Assembly (NCBI GenBank): GCA_037623315.1
Contig: JBBJJH010000010.1
Span: forward strand, 62,001 to 126,000
Direction: 5' to 3'
Length of the DNA: 64,000 nt
DNA from: Halanaerobiaceae bacterium ANBcell28
GTDB taxonomy: Bacteria; Bacillota; Halanaerobiia; Halanaerobiales; DTU029
The notes under the pieces were generated by a model. The model did no database searches. It saw only the letters and a program-made list of their open reading frames with translations, and had not been told where the DNA came from. Made by a program: the position numbers and the translations under genes. Positions 17,457 through 27,680 of this stretch are shown here, one piece after another (the stretch's first letter is position 1; each line of letters begins with the position of its first letter).

Positions 17457-18443
17457 ATGACAGAAACAGTATTGGAACTAAAAGAACTAAAAGCTTATTA
17501 TCAAATGCTTAAAGGAGACGTAAAAGCACTTGATGGCATAAATTTAAAGGTTAAAAGAGGAGAGATTCTTGGAATAGCTGGTGAATCTGGCTGTGGTAAA
17601 AGCACGCTTGCTAAAACACTTATCAATCTTGAACGTCCCCTTAGATATATATCTGGGGAGGCATATTTAAATGGCGAGGAAATAATGAATTTAAATAAAA
17701 AAGAATTCCGCAAAAGAAAATTAAAAAATATCGCACTTATTCCACAATATGCTCTTGATGCATTTAGTCCAACGAAAAAAGTTATAACTCATATAAAAGA
17801 TCTGGTTCAGTGCCACGGAGTCAGAGCTAATAGAAAATTTATGGATAAAGTAAAAGAAAGATTAAGCATTGTTAATCTTGAGCCCTCTGTTTTAAATAGA
17901 TATTCAATAGAGTTGTCCGGTGGAATGAAACAGCGTATTATAATGATAATATCTTCGATTCTTGATCCTGATTTAATTATTGCAGATGAGATAACATCAG
18001 CCCTAGACGTAACTTCCCAAAGATTTGTCGCGAATATGTTAGCTAATCTACGTGATGAAAAAATAATTGGCTCAGCTATGTTCATAACTCACGATTTATC
18101 TATAATGTACCAAATTGCTGATAGAATAATGGTAATGTATGCTGGACATATAGCTGAGGTAGGTCCTGCATCAGAGATTATGCATAAACCTACTCATCCT
18201 TATACTAAAGCCCTTATCTCTTCTTTACCTCGTGTTGGTATTCAACATAAAGATAAAAGATTACATGGAATCGAAGGAAAACCGCCAGATCTTATCAATA
18301 TTGGTCCTGGATGTCGCTTTCGATTCAGATGTCCTTATAACACTAAAAAATGTGAAGAAACTCCAGAAAGAGAAAAAATCAATGAAAGACATTATGTAGC
18401 CTGTTGGAATCATGAAATAATAGGAAGTGATAATAATGAATAA
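17457..18443 (+). CDS. ABC importer ATPase, OppD/DppD type
   Basis: 328 residues. Walker A GESGCGKST (about residues 42-50), Q-loop, signature LSGGMKQR, Walker B LIIADEITSALD and the switch His in ITHDLS are all present, so it should hydrolyse ATP. The C-terminal extension contains the cysteine-bearing element GCRFRFRCPY...CEETP...ACW shared by oligopeptide/dipeptide/oligosaccharide importer ATPases; the cysteines probably bind a metal cluster. It overlaps the next ATPase gene by 8 bases, as usual for such pairs. Confidence 0.93.
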   Translation: MTETVLELKELKAYYQMLKGDVKALDGINLKVKRGEILGIAGESGCGKSTLAKTLINLERPLRYISGEAYLNGEEIMNLNKKEFRKRKLKNIALIPQYALDAFSPTKKVITHIKDLVQCHGVRANRKFMDKVKERLSIVNLEPSVLNRYSIELSGGMKQRIIMIISSILDPDLIIADEITSALDVTSQRFVANMLANLRDEKIIGSAMFITHDLSIMYQIADRIMVMYAGHIAEVGPASEIMHKPTHPYTKALISSLPRVGIQHKDKRLHGIEGKPPDLINIGPGCRFRFRCPYNTKKCEETPEREKINERHYVACWNHEIIGSDNNE

Positions 18444-19359
18444 AAATAGTACTAATGATACATTGCTTTCTATACAGGGTCTATCTAGATACTTTATAAG
18501 TGGAATAATTAATAAGGAAATAACAACTGCAGTTAAAGATGTCTCCTTTGATATGAAACCTGGGAAAATAATATCTCTTATTGGAGAAAGTGGAAGCGGA
18601 AAAACTACAGTGGGCAGAATAATATTGAAACTTTTATCTCCATCTGAAGGAAAAATTTATTTTAAAGGAAAAGATATAAGTGAATTAAACAGTAAAGAAG
18701 AAAAAAAAGAATACTATCGATCTGTACAAGGAGTTTTTCAAGACCCCTTTTCTACTTTCAATTCTCTTTTTAGGGTAAGTAGAATTTTTAAAATGGTTTT
18801 TAATAATTTCATGCCTGATGCTGAAAACAAGGAAGAAAAAATACTCAAAGCAATTAGTGAAGTAAACCTAACACCTGACTTATTAGAAAAATATCCCCAT
18901 CAACTAAGTGGTGGACAGTTACAGAGGCTATTAATAGCTCGCGCCTTATTACTTGACGTAGATATTCTTATAGCTGATGAGCTAATAAGTATGCTGGATG
19001 CATCAACCAGAATGGGAGTTTTAAATCTTCTGATTGACATCTGTAAAGAAAAAGGTATGTCAATCTTATTTATCACTCATGATTTAAACTTAGGATACTA
19101 TTTAAGTGATCATACACTAATAATGCGCAAAGGAAGACTAGTGGAACAAGGAGATACGAAAAAAATCTATGAAAATCCTATTCATCCTTACACACAAATG
19201 CTCTTTGATTCTGTACCAGATAAAAAAGAAAGATGGGATCGTAGTGAAGAATTCTTACCAGAACAAATTGATAATATAGTTGAAAAATTTTATCAAAAAC
19301 ATGAAGGTGAAGGCTTAAAAGAGGCAGAGAAAGATCATCATGTACTTTATAGTGAGTAA
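18436..19359 (+). CDS. ABC importer ATPase, OppF/DppF type
   Basis: 307 residues from the ATG at 18436, chosen because AGGAAG lies eight bases before it; a GTG at 18427 would fall on the Shine-Dalgarno sequence. Walker A GESGSGKTT, signature LSGGQLQR, Walker B ILIADELISMLD, and ITHDLN are present. It should form the heterodimeric motor with the upstream ATPase. Unlike that partner it has no C-terminal cysteine cluster, which is common for the F subunit. Last gene of the operon, followed by a strong terminator. Confidence 0.92.
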   Translation: MNKNSTNDTLLSIQGLSRYFISGIINKEITTAVKDVSFDMKPGKIISLIGESGSGKTTVGRIILKLLSPSEGKIYFKGKDISELNSKEEKKEYYRSVQGVFQDPFSTFNSLFRVSRIFKMVFNNFMPDAENKEEKILKAISEVNLTPDLLEKYPHQLSGGQLQRLLIARALLLDVDILIADELISMLDASTRMGVLNLLIDICKEKGMSILFITHDLNLGYYLSDHTLIMRKGRLVEQGDTKKIYENPIHPYTQMLFDSVPDKKERWDRSEEFLPEQIDNIVEKFYQKHEGEGLKEAEKDHHVLYSE

Positions 19360-19394
19360 AAAATAATATGATTATAATTTATTCTTTAATATTT

Positions 19395-19429
19395 ACTCCA
19401 GCGATTAACTATTATGTAATCGCTGGAGT
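19395..19429. terminator. Terminator between importer operon and glycosidase
   Basis: Perfect 13-base inverted repeat (ACTCCAGCGATTA and complement) with a 9-base loop. On the plus strand it is followed by TTTTG; it probably also serves the convergent glycosidase gene. Confidence 0.85.
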
Positions 19430-19472
19430 TTTGTTTGTTTTATACAGACAATAGATATATATACTACAATTC

Positions 19473-22019
19473 CTATATATTTTTCTCGAAACTTATCTTA
19501 AGCGGAGCTAATAAGCCTGATTTCAACCTTCTTCGATCATAATGTGCTAATCCTGCAAAACGTCCTTTATACTTCTTCTTTTCAAGTTCTAAAGTCCCAC
19601 AAATTTGATTAGCAGGGGTATTATATACTTTGATTTCTAATTTATGAACCCCTTCTTCTAAATTTTTTATCTTCACTTTATGAGGACAATAAGCGCTTTT
19701 TCCAATTTCTTTACCATCAATATAGAATTCTCCATGTGAATAAAGTTCATCAGCTTCAATTATAGCCTCATTATCGATACCAGGAAAATAAAATTCAGCT
19801 TCATAACTTAATGCTCCCGAATACTCAGGATAACCTAATTCATCCCAAGAAGGGAAAGAATTGCTTTCTAATTCCACTATCTTCCCATCAGGTAAATATA
19901 ATCTCCATTTTTCAGGAATTATTGTTTCAACACCACTTTTTTCTTCAAAAAATTTCTTATCGTATATTCTATCTTCTTCAACTACCACAAAAACCTTTAA
20001 TTCTCTAGCTAAAAATTCAAGTTCTATCTCCAATTCATTCCCTCGAGTTAACTCTAATACTGAAAGATCTTTTAAATTAATTTCAGATAAAATGCCTTTA
20101 TTTAAAAAGTCTATACAAAGTTTTTGTTTTTCGTTTTTTTCATTTAATAAATAATATATTTTTTTATTATTTATTATTTTAGAGCTTATTGAGATACCTT
20201 TATTATTTGAAATCTTTATTTGTGGTTTAAGATATTTTTCTAAACCCTTTATTTGATTACACATTAGTCCCTTTTCCATCAATTGCCAAAAAGGTTTGAA
20301 GACAGATATAATTCTACCACCTTTTTCCTGAAAAGATTTTAACTTTTCAACTGCCCTTTCACTTAAAGTGCTATCAGGGGGTAGAATTATAGTATCAATT
20401 ACATAATCTGACTTAGTTTTCAATCCACCATTAACAAGTTCTAATTCCATAATGGCTTCATCCCAAATATAATCAAATTCTATTGGTAAATATACCATAA
20501 ACTCAGCTATCTTATTTATCCAATTCCATGGCAAGTCATCAGCATTATTAATATGAAGATTATCTAATCCCATCTTTACCTGATTTAATTTACCTGTAGG
20601 AAGTAAAATAGCTGTATTAATAAGCGGAATACCTTTAGTAGATATTGCTGCAGCCGTAGCTATTCTTTCATATATCATTTTTCCAAACGGTTCCTGCAAT
20701 ATATGCTCTGGCGTTTGAGGACTATATGTTTCTCCTGCTGGTGGATTATTTGAAGAATACATTAGATGGAAATCATCTATACCTCTCATTACTTGATGAT
20801 CAGTTATAAATCTCATTAAGTCACCACTAAGGCCATACCCCATACCAGCAAAAGTCTCTGAAGTAGCTCTTTCTTTACCTAACAACCTCTTAACAGATCC
20901 TGCATATCGAGGATAATCACTAAACTCGTCAGGAGCAATCTGAGCCCAGATAACATCAATTGCTGGGCGATTATTAAATCGCATATTTTTATAAAAATGA
21001 CCACTGATAGTATGCAAAGTTTCAAGCCGATGCTCTAGATCCATATGACCGGAAAGTTCAAGATTTCGATCTTTACACCATTTAGCCATTACCCCATAAA
21101 AAGATTCGGCAACCATATCAGTCCAAACTTCAAAATAATCATTAGCATATTTAAGAACTGATCCAGAATGAGCGTATGGCGCCTCCACTAAGATTTGTGG
21201 TAATACAGTCATTAAATCATACGCTTTTTTGTCATAAAAATCATCAGCTAATTTATCTGTCCAGGGAAAAGGGTATGATACATATGGTTCATCATAGAAA
21301 AAACCACGAATTAATGTGTTCATATATTTTGCAAAACGCTGATAATAACGTTCATGCATTACTTCAAGAAATTTCTCAGTTGCTTTAGGATTGAGCATGT
21401 CAATACAAGACATAGCTGGATCTCCAGGATAAGATTTACAAGAAGATTTAACCTCTTGACTATCATAAGTCCATGATACAAAAATAAGCCTCTCTCCAGA
21501 TACTGAGTTTTCATCAACTTTGTATGTAAACTTCTCTCCTGTTTTTTTGTCAATCTTTAGAGACCTATAATCACCTATATTAGGTATTACTCCTGCTGCT
21601 AGAAAGTTCTTAGGTATTTCGATTTCAATACTTTGGCCTGCTTCCATTATATAATCACAACTTATATGCAATTTTTTAGCTCTATATGAATCTTCCTGAC
21701 AAACTAAACCACCAGCAGTACCACTGGGATAACCCCAGTCATCAAATATCCAAACTTCAAGATTTTCTTCTTTAGCAGTTTGAAAAGCATGCTCATAAGC
21801 ATCCATTAGTTTATTAAGCCACTCATCATGAGCACGACCCTTACAATCTGAGCCTACTATGATATTAAAGCCCTTTAAACCTTGATTACTACACCACCTA
21901 ACCCATTCTTGTATATTCTCCTTATCTTGTTCAATATCAATGCCGAAAAAGACAAGTGGGCGATAATCATCTATATTCACATCTAAGTCTATTACTTTAT
22001 CTTTTTTATCATATACCAT
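19473..22019 (-). CDS. GH106-like glycoside hydrolase (probable alpha-L-rhamnosidase type)
   Basis: 848 residues with no signal peptide, so cytoplasmic. The N-terminal catalytic barrel has FDDWGYPSGTAGG near residue 92 and FYDEPYVSYPFPWTD near 241, both like the motifs of the GH106 rhamnosidase-type family. A jelly-roll domain with the sequence LYSHGEFYIDGKEIGKSAY lies near residue 750 and resembles GH2-type sugar-binding domains. GGAGG precedes the ATG; a TATAAT lies upstream. It is convergent with the ABC importer, and the pair suggests uptake of a rhamnose-containing or similar oligosaccharide followed by internal hydrolysis (inference). The sugar specificity is not established by sequence. 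Confidence 0.78.
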   Translation of the reverse strand: MVYDKKDKVIDLDVNIDDYRPLVFFGIDIEQDKENIQEWVRWCSNQGLKGFNIIVGSDCKGRAHDEWLNKLMDAYEHAFQTAKEENLEVWIFDDWGYPSGTAGGLVCQEDSYRAKKLHISCDYIMEAGQSIEIEIPKNFLAAGVIPNIGDYRSLKIDKKTGEKFTYKVDENSVSGERLIFVSWTYDSQEVKSSCKSYPGDPAMSCIDMLNPKATEKFLEVMHERYYQRFAKYMNTLIRGFFYDEPYVSYPFPWTDKLADDFYDKKAYDLMTVLPQILVEAPYAHSGSVLKYANDYFEVWTDMVAESFYGVMAKWCKDRNLELSGHMDLEHRLETLHTISGHFYKNMRFNNRPAIDVIWAQIAPDEFSDYPRYAGSVKRLLGKERATSETFAGMGYGLSGDLMRFITDHQVMRGIDDFHLMYSSNNPPAGETYSPQTPEHILQEPFGKMIYERIATAAAISTKGIPLINTAILLPTGKLNQVKMGLDNLHINNADDLPWNWINKIAEFMVYLPIEFDYIWDEAIMELELVNGGLKTKSDYVIDTIILPPDSTLSERAVEKLKSFQEKGGRIISVFKPFWQLMEKGLMCNQIKGLEKYLKPQIKISNNKGISISSKIINNKKIYYLLNEKNEKQKLCIDFLNKGILSEINLKDLSVLELTRGNELEIELEFLARELKVFVVVEEDRIYDKKFFEEKSGVETIIPEKWRLYLPDGKIVELESNSFPSWDELGYPEYSGALSYEAEFYFPGIDNEAIIEADELYSHGEFYIDGKEIGKSAYCPHKVKIKNLEEGVHKLEIKVYNTPANQICGTLELEKKKYKGRFAGLAHYDRRRLKSGLLAPLKISFEKNI

Positions 22020-22181
22020 AGCTTTTTTACCTCCATTTTTTATGTCTTAGTTATTAAATGAAAAAACTCAGACTATTATAAATATACCACAAATAAATAA
22101 GAATGTAAATAAAAAACAAAAAAATAAAAGAAAAAATAGGTTTAATCCTAAATTAAAAAAGATCTTTTATGAACATAAAAA

Positions 22182-22204
22182 AGCCTCCTACTTAGTAGGA
22201 GGCT
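22182..22204 (-). terminator. Terminator of the EF-G-like gene
   Basis: Minus-strand 10-pair hairpin AGCCTCCTAC / GTAGGAGGCT with a three-base loop followed by TTTTTT. Confidence 0.9.
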
Positions 22205-22215
22205 ATTATTTATAA

Positions 22216-24279
22216 TTATTCTTCTTCTGCTTCTTTCTGACTAACTATTTCTTCCTGTAATTTAGAAGGAACTTTATCATAATGACTGAATTCCATAGTA
22301 TATGACCCATGGCCACCAGTTATAGATTTTAGGTCTATAGTATAATTAAACATTTCTACTTGAGGCACTTCAGCTTTAATAATCTGTCTACCCTTAACTG
22401 GTTCCATGCCAAGAATCTTACCTCTTCGTGAATTAAAATCTCCCATTATATCTCCCATATATTCTTCTGGAACTACAACCTCAACATGCATAACAGGTTC
22501 AAGTATAACCGGTTTTGCCTGTTCCATCCCTTTTCTAAATCCTTTTGAAGCAGCAATTTTAAAAGCCATTTCAGAAGAATCAACAGGGTGATATGAACCA
22601 TCGTAGACTACTGCTTTAAAATCAACTACTGGATATCCGGCAACAACACCTTCATCCTTTGCTTCAACAATACCCTTTTCTACAGCCGGTATATATTGAT
22701 TAGGTATAGAACCACCAAAAATTTCTTCATCAAAAGAAAAGTCCTTACCTCTTGGTAAAGGTTCAAGTCTTAAAAAGACATGACCATATTGCCCTCTTCC
22801 ACCTGATTGCTTTTTATATTTCTGTTCAACTTCAACTTTCTTTTGTATAGTTTCTCTATATGCAACTTTAGGTGTTTCTGTTATAAAGTCAGCATCAAAC
22901 TTTCTTTTACATATACTTTTTATAATATCTAGATGTACAGTACCCATAGAAGTAACTAATAACTGCTTTATTTCTTTATTATATTCAGCAGTAAAGGTAG
23001 CATCCTCTTCAGGGATTTTATGAATAGCATTAGACAGTTTTTCATCATCACCATCACTGGCCGGATATGCAGCTTGAACAAACATTGGCACCGGGAAATT
23101 AATAGCTTTCAATTTTAGCTGCACATCTGTGCACATTGTATCTCCTGTTTGTAATTCGTCTATTTTAGCAACTGCACCTATTTCTCCTGCTCTTAAACAT
23201 TTAACTTCTTCTTGTTCTGCGCCATTAAGTTTATATAGCTTACCTAATTTAACTTTAGTATCTTTAGATGGAATATATACTTCTTTGTCCCGACAAAGTT
23301 CTCCAGATAAAACCTTAAAAATCGAAAGTTTACCAATATACGGGTCAACCATAGTTTTACCTACCAAAGCTACAACTGGTCCGTCTTCTTTTATTTCTAC
23401 CTCAACCTCATCATCTTCCCATGTTCCTTTAACAACTTTATTTGCATTCGGTGCAGGTAATAACTTAATTAAATAATCCATCAAAAGGTTCAAACCTGAA
23501 TTATTTATTGCAGAGCCAGCAAATACTGGAATTATATCGCCATTTGCTACCCCATCAAAAAGTCCATTTAATAATTCTTTATCACTTATTTCTTCCTCAG
23601 CAAAATACTTTTCCATTAAGTCGTCATCTAATTCGACTACAGATTCTAGCATTTCTCTTTCTATCTCTTCTAATTTGTCTATATGGCCTTCTGGAATATC
23701 ACCCTTGACCTCTTTGCCATCTTTAAGTAAACTAGCTTCATCTTTCAGTAAATCTATTACCCCTTTATAATTTTGGCCACTACCGTCAGGTATAGTAATC
23801 GGTATAAAAGTCCCATCAAAACAATCTTTTACTTCATTCAATACTTTATCAAAATCAGTATCAGCTAGATCCATTTTATTTATAAAAATAAAACGAGGCA
23901 AATTATTCTCTTCAGCCATTGCCCATACATAATTACTATTTACCTCAATACCCGAATGAGCATCTAGTAATAAAACAGCCCCTTCTGCCATTCTAAGCGC
24001 TCCTGCAACTTCACCTCTAAAATCTGCATATCCTGGAGTGTCAATCATATTAATATTCATATTTTTCCATTGGAAAGAAAAATATGAATTATTAATCGAA
24101 TGTTGATGATCCTTTTCTTCTGGCATAAAATCAGATTGAGTATTACCTTTTTCTACCGAACCAAGATCATTAATTACTCCAGCATTTTTCAGTACTCTTT
24201 CTACTAAAGTAGTTTTTCCTGCCCCTCCGTGAGAAATTAAACAAAAATTTCTGATTTTTTCAGTACTCATTATCAACAT
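22216..24279 (-). CDS. EF-G-like GTPase (elongation factor G paralogue, EF-G2 type)
   Basis: 687 residues from the ATG at 24279 (AAAGG five bases upstream); the ATG at 24270 is an alternative. Translation-factor GTPase with P-loop SHGGAGKTT, DTPGYADF and NKMDLAD, followed by domains II to V with the usual EF-G end. The switch I element RGITI of canonical EF-G is replaced by PEEKDHQHSINNSYFSF, and the P-loop differs from the canonical AHIDAGKTT. These features mark the EF-G-like subgroup, whose role is less certain than that of FusA; it may act in translocation under particular conditions. No rpsL/rpsG/tuf genes adjoin it, so it is not the main fusA locus. Confidence 0.88.
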   Translation of the reverse strand: MLIMSTEKIRNFCLISHGGAGKTTLVERVLKNAGVINDLGSVEKGNTQSDFMPEEKDHQHSINNSYFSFQWKNMNINMIDTPGYADFRGEVAGALRMAEGAVLLLDAHSGIEVNSNYVWAMAEENNLPRFIFINKMDLADTDFDKVLNEVKDCFDGTFIPITIPDGSGQNYKGVIDLLKDEASLLKDGKEVKGDIPEGHIDKLEEIEREMLESVVELDDDLMEKYFAEEEISDKELLNGLFDGVANGDIIPVFAGSAINNSGLNLLMDYLIKLLPAPNANKVVKGTWEDDEVEVEIKEDGPVVALVGKTMVDPYIGKLSIFKVLSGELCRDKEVYIPSKDTKVKLGKLYKLNGAEQEEVKCLRAGEIGAVAKIDELQTGDTMCTDVQLKLKAINFPVPMFVQAAYPASDGDDEKLSNAIHKIPEEDATFTAEYNKEIKQLLVTSMGTVHLDIIKSICKRKFDADFITETPKVAYRETIQKKVEVEQKYKKQSGGRGQYGHVFLRLEPLPRGKDFSFDEEIFGGSIPNQYIPAVEKGIVEAKDEGVVAGYPVVDFKAVVYDGSYHPVDSSEMAFKIAASKGFRKGMEQAKPVILEPVMHVEVVVPEEYMGDIMGDFNSRRGKILGMEPVKGRQIIKAEVPQVEMFNYTIDLKSITGGHGSYTMEFSHYDKVPSKLQEEIVSQKEAEEE

Positions 24280-24602
24280 CAGCCCCTTTAAAATTATTAT
24301 TTTAAATAATAAGGATACCATTCTTAGTTGACTTATGTACTTTTACGGTATTTTACAGATAAGTTTATTGCAGACTTATTAAAAATATTTAATGTCAATA
24401 GAATTATAAAACTTGTAATTACTTAAACCTTTTAAAGGCGACATTAAAATATTAGTAAACTTATTTCTTTAGCAATATTTAAAATTATCAGTAATCTGCC
24501 AAAAAAATTATCTATACATACATTTTATATTCTATAAAATATTTTAAATTCCTTTAATTTTTAGTTAATTTTAATTATAAATAGTTTTTTTATTCCAATT
24601 GT
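24280..24602. other. AT-rich intergenic region, nothing identified
   Basis: No open frame with a Shine-Dalgarno sequence, no convincing promoter and no hairpin with a T run on either strand. Confidence 0.5.
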
Positions 24603-25331
24603 TTATTTTGGAAAAATTAGCCTGGGTTTAAAATCAATAAAATCACTACTAACGAGATTAAACTCTATACCCCATTTTTGACCTTCCAAGCGTATCTCAT
24701 GTGATTCGTCCCCATGTAAATGCCCATAAATACATATATCTACATTATATTTCTCTAATAATGCAATTAATTGATTATGTTCATGTTGTTCGTTTGTAGG
24801 CATATAATGAAGCATAACTATAATTTTTTCAGCCTTTTGAATTGACTTTAAAGATAACTCTAAGCGAATTAACTCCCTATTAAATATTTTCTTATCTTTC
24901 TCACTAAATTGGTAAGTATTTGGAACAGTCCAAGCTCGACTACCAGCTAAGGCAACCCCATTAAATATCAAGCTATCATTTTGAATTAAATAAAAATCAT
25001 CAGGAAGGGCAGTTCTAAGACTGTTAACTCCCTTCCACCAATAATCATGATTTCCCTTAATAAATATTTTTTTACCTGGAAGCTTTCTAATAAAATCAAT
25101 GTCAGCTTCCATCTCTTTTAAATTAGTTGCCCAGGAAATATCTCCTGGTATTAGCAACAAATCATTTTCTGTCACTATATCTAAGCAATTTTCATATATT
25201 TTTTTATAATGCATACGCCATTTTTCTCCAAAGATTTCCATAGACTTATATTCTTTAACTTCTTCCCAATTAGCAGGTTCTACAAAATCTTCAAATGACA
25301 AGTGCAAATCAGCTATCGCATAAATCTTCAT
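24603..25331 (-). CDS. Calcineurin-like metallophosphoesterase
   Basis: 242 residues from the ATG at 25331 (AAAGGAAG seven bases upstream; a longer frame lacks such a site). The two-metal phosphoesterase motifs are in order: ADLHLS near residue 6, GDISW near 63, GNHDYWWKG near 92, then an HYMP loop and GHLHGDE near the end. Members hydrolyse varied phosphodiesters or phosphomonoesters; the substrate is unknown here. It follows the flavodiiron gene with 36 bases between, so the two may share a transcript. Confidence 0.88.
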   Translation of the reverse strand: MKIYAIADLHLSFEDFVEPANWEEVKEYKSMEIFGEKWRMHYKKIYENCLDIVTENDLLLIPGDISWATNLKEMEADIDFIRKLPGKKIFIKGNHDYWWKGVNSLRTALPDDFYLIQNDSLIFNGVALAGSRAWTVPNTYQFSEKDKKIFNRELIRLELSLKSIQKAEKIIVMLHYMPTNEQHEHNQLIALLEKYNVDICIYGHLHGDESHEIRLEGQKWGIEFNLVSSDFIDFKPRLIFPK

Positions 25332-25367
25332 TTCTTGACTTCCTTTAATCAATATTTAGCCGTCTTT

Positions 25368-26561
25368 TTATAAACTTTCCTTTATTTTTTTTGCCATATT
25401 CTGTCCTAATCGATAGCAATCTTCTAAGATATCGTCATCAGGAGAATATTGTGCCTCGACTACTGGCTCAACTAATTCATATTTTAGTTTATCATTAAAT
25501 GCTCTTAAATCTTTTACAGCACCACCACTCCAACTATAAGAACCGAAAATACCCAATATATGATTCTTCATCCTTCTGTTTTCCAAAGCAGAGGTTAGTG
25601 CAGCAACTGGTGGAAATAACTCATTATTGTAAGTGCAGGCACCTAATATCATGCCTTTGTATTTCCATATATCACTTAACAAGTAAGAAATATGAGTTCT
25701 GGAGGCATCATATAAGCGTATTTTTTTTACTCCTCCATCACTTACCCCTCTAGCTATTTCTTGGGCCATTTTTTTTGTATTACCATACATAGATCCATAT
25801 ACAATTACTACCCCTTCATCACAATCGTAACTACTATATTTTACATAAGTGTCAATTATGTATTGAGGATTTTCCCGCCATATTGGACCATGAGTTGAAG
25901 CGATTATTTGAAGATCAAGATGTGATAACTTTGCATATGCTTTCTGTACCATAGGACTATATTTAGCAACAATATTAGCAAAATATCTACGAATTTCATC
26001 TTCATAAAAATCTATATCAATCTCATCATCAAAGATTCCTCCATGGAAAGCACCAAAACCACCAAAGGCATCCCCTGCAAATAACATCTTGTCTTTTGTA
26101 TCATAAGTCATCATTGTTTCAGGCCAATGAACCATAGGCGTAAGATAAAAAGTAAGTTTTCTATTACCTAAGTCTATAGTTTCCTGATCTTTAATTACTT
26201 TAATTTCTTCTATATTATAAAATCCTTTAAGAAACTTAGCAGTTTTTTCATTACCAACTATTTGTAGATTAGGAAAGGCCTGTTTTAAAGCTCTTATAGA
26301 GCCAGAATGATCAGGTTCCATGTGATTGATTACTAAATAATCAAGTTCTTTTTCTCCAAGTACATCTTTTATCTTATCTAAAAAATCATCCTGGTATGAT
26401 ATATGTACTGTATCAATTAAAGCTGTCTTTTCACCAAGCATTAAATAAGAATTATAGGCTACCCCATTAGGAAGTGGCCAGAGAGATTCAAAAATATCTG
26501 TTTCTTTATCATTTACACCAACCCAATAAATCGAATCAGTTATTGCTATAGCTTTATTCAT
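25368..26561 (-). CDS. Flavodiiron protein (FprA / rubredoxin:oxygen oxidoreductase type)
   Basis: 397 residues. The N-terminal metallo-beta-lactamase-like domain carries the diiron ligands in NHMEPDHSGS (near residue 80), HWPETMMTYD, GDAFGG and STHGPIWR. The C-terminal flavodoxin domain (about 250-397) starts VIVYGSMYGNTKKMAQ, the FMN phosphate loop. It should reduce O2 to water or NO to N2O in the cytoplasm, with electrons from rubredoxin or a related carrier, and suits a strict anaerobe. No rubredoxin gene is adjacent. ATG start with a good Shine-Dalgarno sequence. Confidence 0.93.
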   Translation of the reverse strand: MNKAIAITDSIYWVGVNDKETDIFESLWPLPNGVAYNSYLMLGEKTALIDTVHISYQDDFLDKIKDVLGEKELDYLVINHMEPDHSGSIRALKQAFPNLQIVGNEKTAKFLKGFYNIEEIKVIKDQETIDLGNRKLTFYLTPMVHWPETMMTYDTKDKMLFAGDAFGGFGAFHGGIFDDEIDIDFYEDEIRRYFANIVAKYSPMVQKAYAKLSHLDLQIIASTHGPIWRENPQYIIDTYVKYSSYDCDEGVVIVYGSMYGNTKKMAQEIARGVSDGGVKKIRLYDASRTHISYLLSDIWKYKGMILGACTYNNELFPPVAALTSALENRRMKNHILGIFGSYSWSGGAVKDLRAFNDKLKYELVEPVVEAQYSPDDDILEDCYRLGQNMAKKIKESL

Positions 26562-26747
26562 TAGTCAATCACTCCTCAAATTAGATTCTTTTTTAGTATA
26601 TCATTTTTTATATAAAAGAAACAAGTTTTTTAAGAATTTTTTCTAAAAAACAATATTTTGCACATACTAAAATCAAAAGTAGACTATAGTTTTATATTCC
26701 GTAAGGCAATTTAATAAAATAATGATTATATTGGAGGGTAATTTAAT

Positions 26748-27680
26748 ATGGATTTAGATAAGATAGATTTAGGCTATGCCTGTATTAGTGCTATTATAAA
26801 AGATTGTTCTACAGCAAAAACAGTTCCTTTAGGAACATTTAAAAAGATAGAAGACAAGGAAGGAAGAATCTATCGTTTAGAGACCGTTGCAAGAGCAAAT
26901 CTTAAGAACACTATTCGTTTATTATGGCATAATATTGCAGAAAATATAAATCTTTATCGTTTTTCTTCACAACTTATCCCCTTAGGAAACCATCCTTTAG
27001 GAGAAATTTTTGATTATGAAAATATCTTGAACGAAGAACTTAAAAAAATAGGTAGGATTATTAAAAATAATAATTTAAAAGTAAGTACTCATCCTGGACA
27101 ATATACAGTTATAAACACTAATAATGAAGATACTTTTCAAAATTCAATAAGAGACCTTGAATATCATGACAAAGTTTTAACTGCAATGGGACTAGATGAA
27201 AATGCTGTCATGGTGACACATGTTGGTGGTGTTTATGGAGATAAAAAAAAGGCACTAAGAAGATTTTTAGAAAACTTTAAACTAGTACCTGAAAGTGTAC
27301 AAAATAGATTAGTAATAGAAAATGATGATAGTTCTTATTCAATTGGAGATGTTCTTGAACTATGTCAGGAAATAAAGCGTCCTATGGTTCTTGATGTACA
27401 TCATCATAATTGTTACAACCAAGGAGAAAACTTAAGAGAATATCTAGATAGAATATTTTCTACCTGGGATAAGCTAGAAAGACCTCCCAAGATTCACTTT
27501 TCAAGTCCTAGAACAAATAAAAACCCTAAAAGACATTCAGATTATATAAATGCTGATGATTTTAAAAAGTTTCTTGAATTAACAGAAGAATATACCTTTG
27601 ATATCATGATAGAAGCCAAAAAACAGGATGCAGCTGTTTTGAAATTGATAGAAGAACTTCAAATAACAAAAAGCCTATAA
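26748..27680 (+). CDS. uvsE: UV damage endonuclease
   Basis: 310 residues, the length of bacterial UVDE/UvsE enzymes. The TIM-barrel endonuclease cuts 5' of UV photoproducts and some abasic sites. Signature stretches: DLGYACISAI at the N-terminus, YRFSSQLIPLGNHP near residue 77, VSTHPGQYTVIN near 115, and the metal-ligand region VLDVHHHNCYN near 220 followed by IHFSSPR. GGAGGG precedes the ATG. The stop codon lies in the terminator stem that follows. Confidence 0.92.
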   Translation: MDLDKIDLGYACISAIIKDCSTAKTVPLGTFKKIEDKEGRIYRLETVARANLKNTIRLLWHNIAENINLYRFSSQLIPLGNHPLGEIFDYENILNEELKKIGRIIKNNNLKVSTHPGQYTVINTNNEDTFQNSIRDLEYHDKVLTAMGLDENAVMVTHVGGVYGDKKKALRRFLENFKLVPESVQNRLVIENDDSSYSIGDVLELCQEIKRPMVLDVHHHNCYNQGENLREYLDRIFSTWDKLERPPKIHFSSPRTNKNPKRHSDYINADDFKKFLELTEEYTFDIMIEAKKQDAAVLKLIEELQITKSL

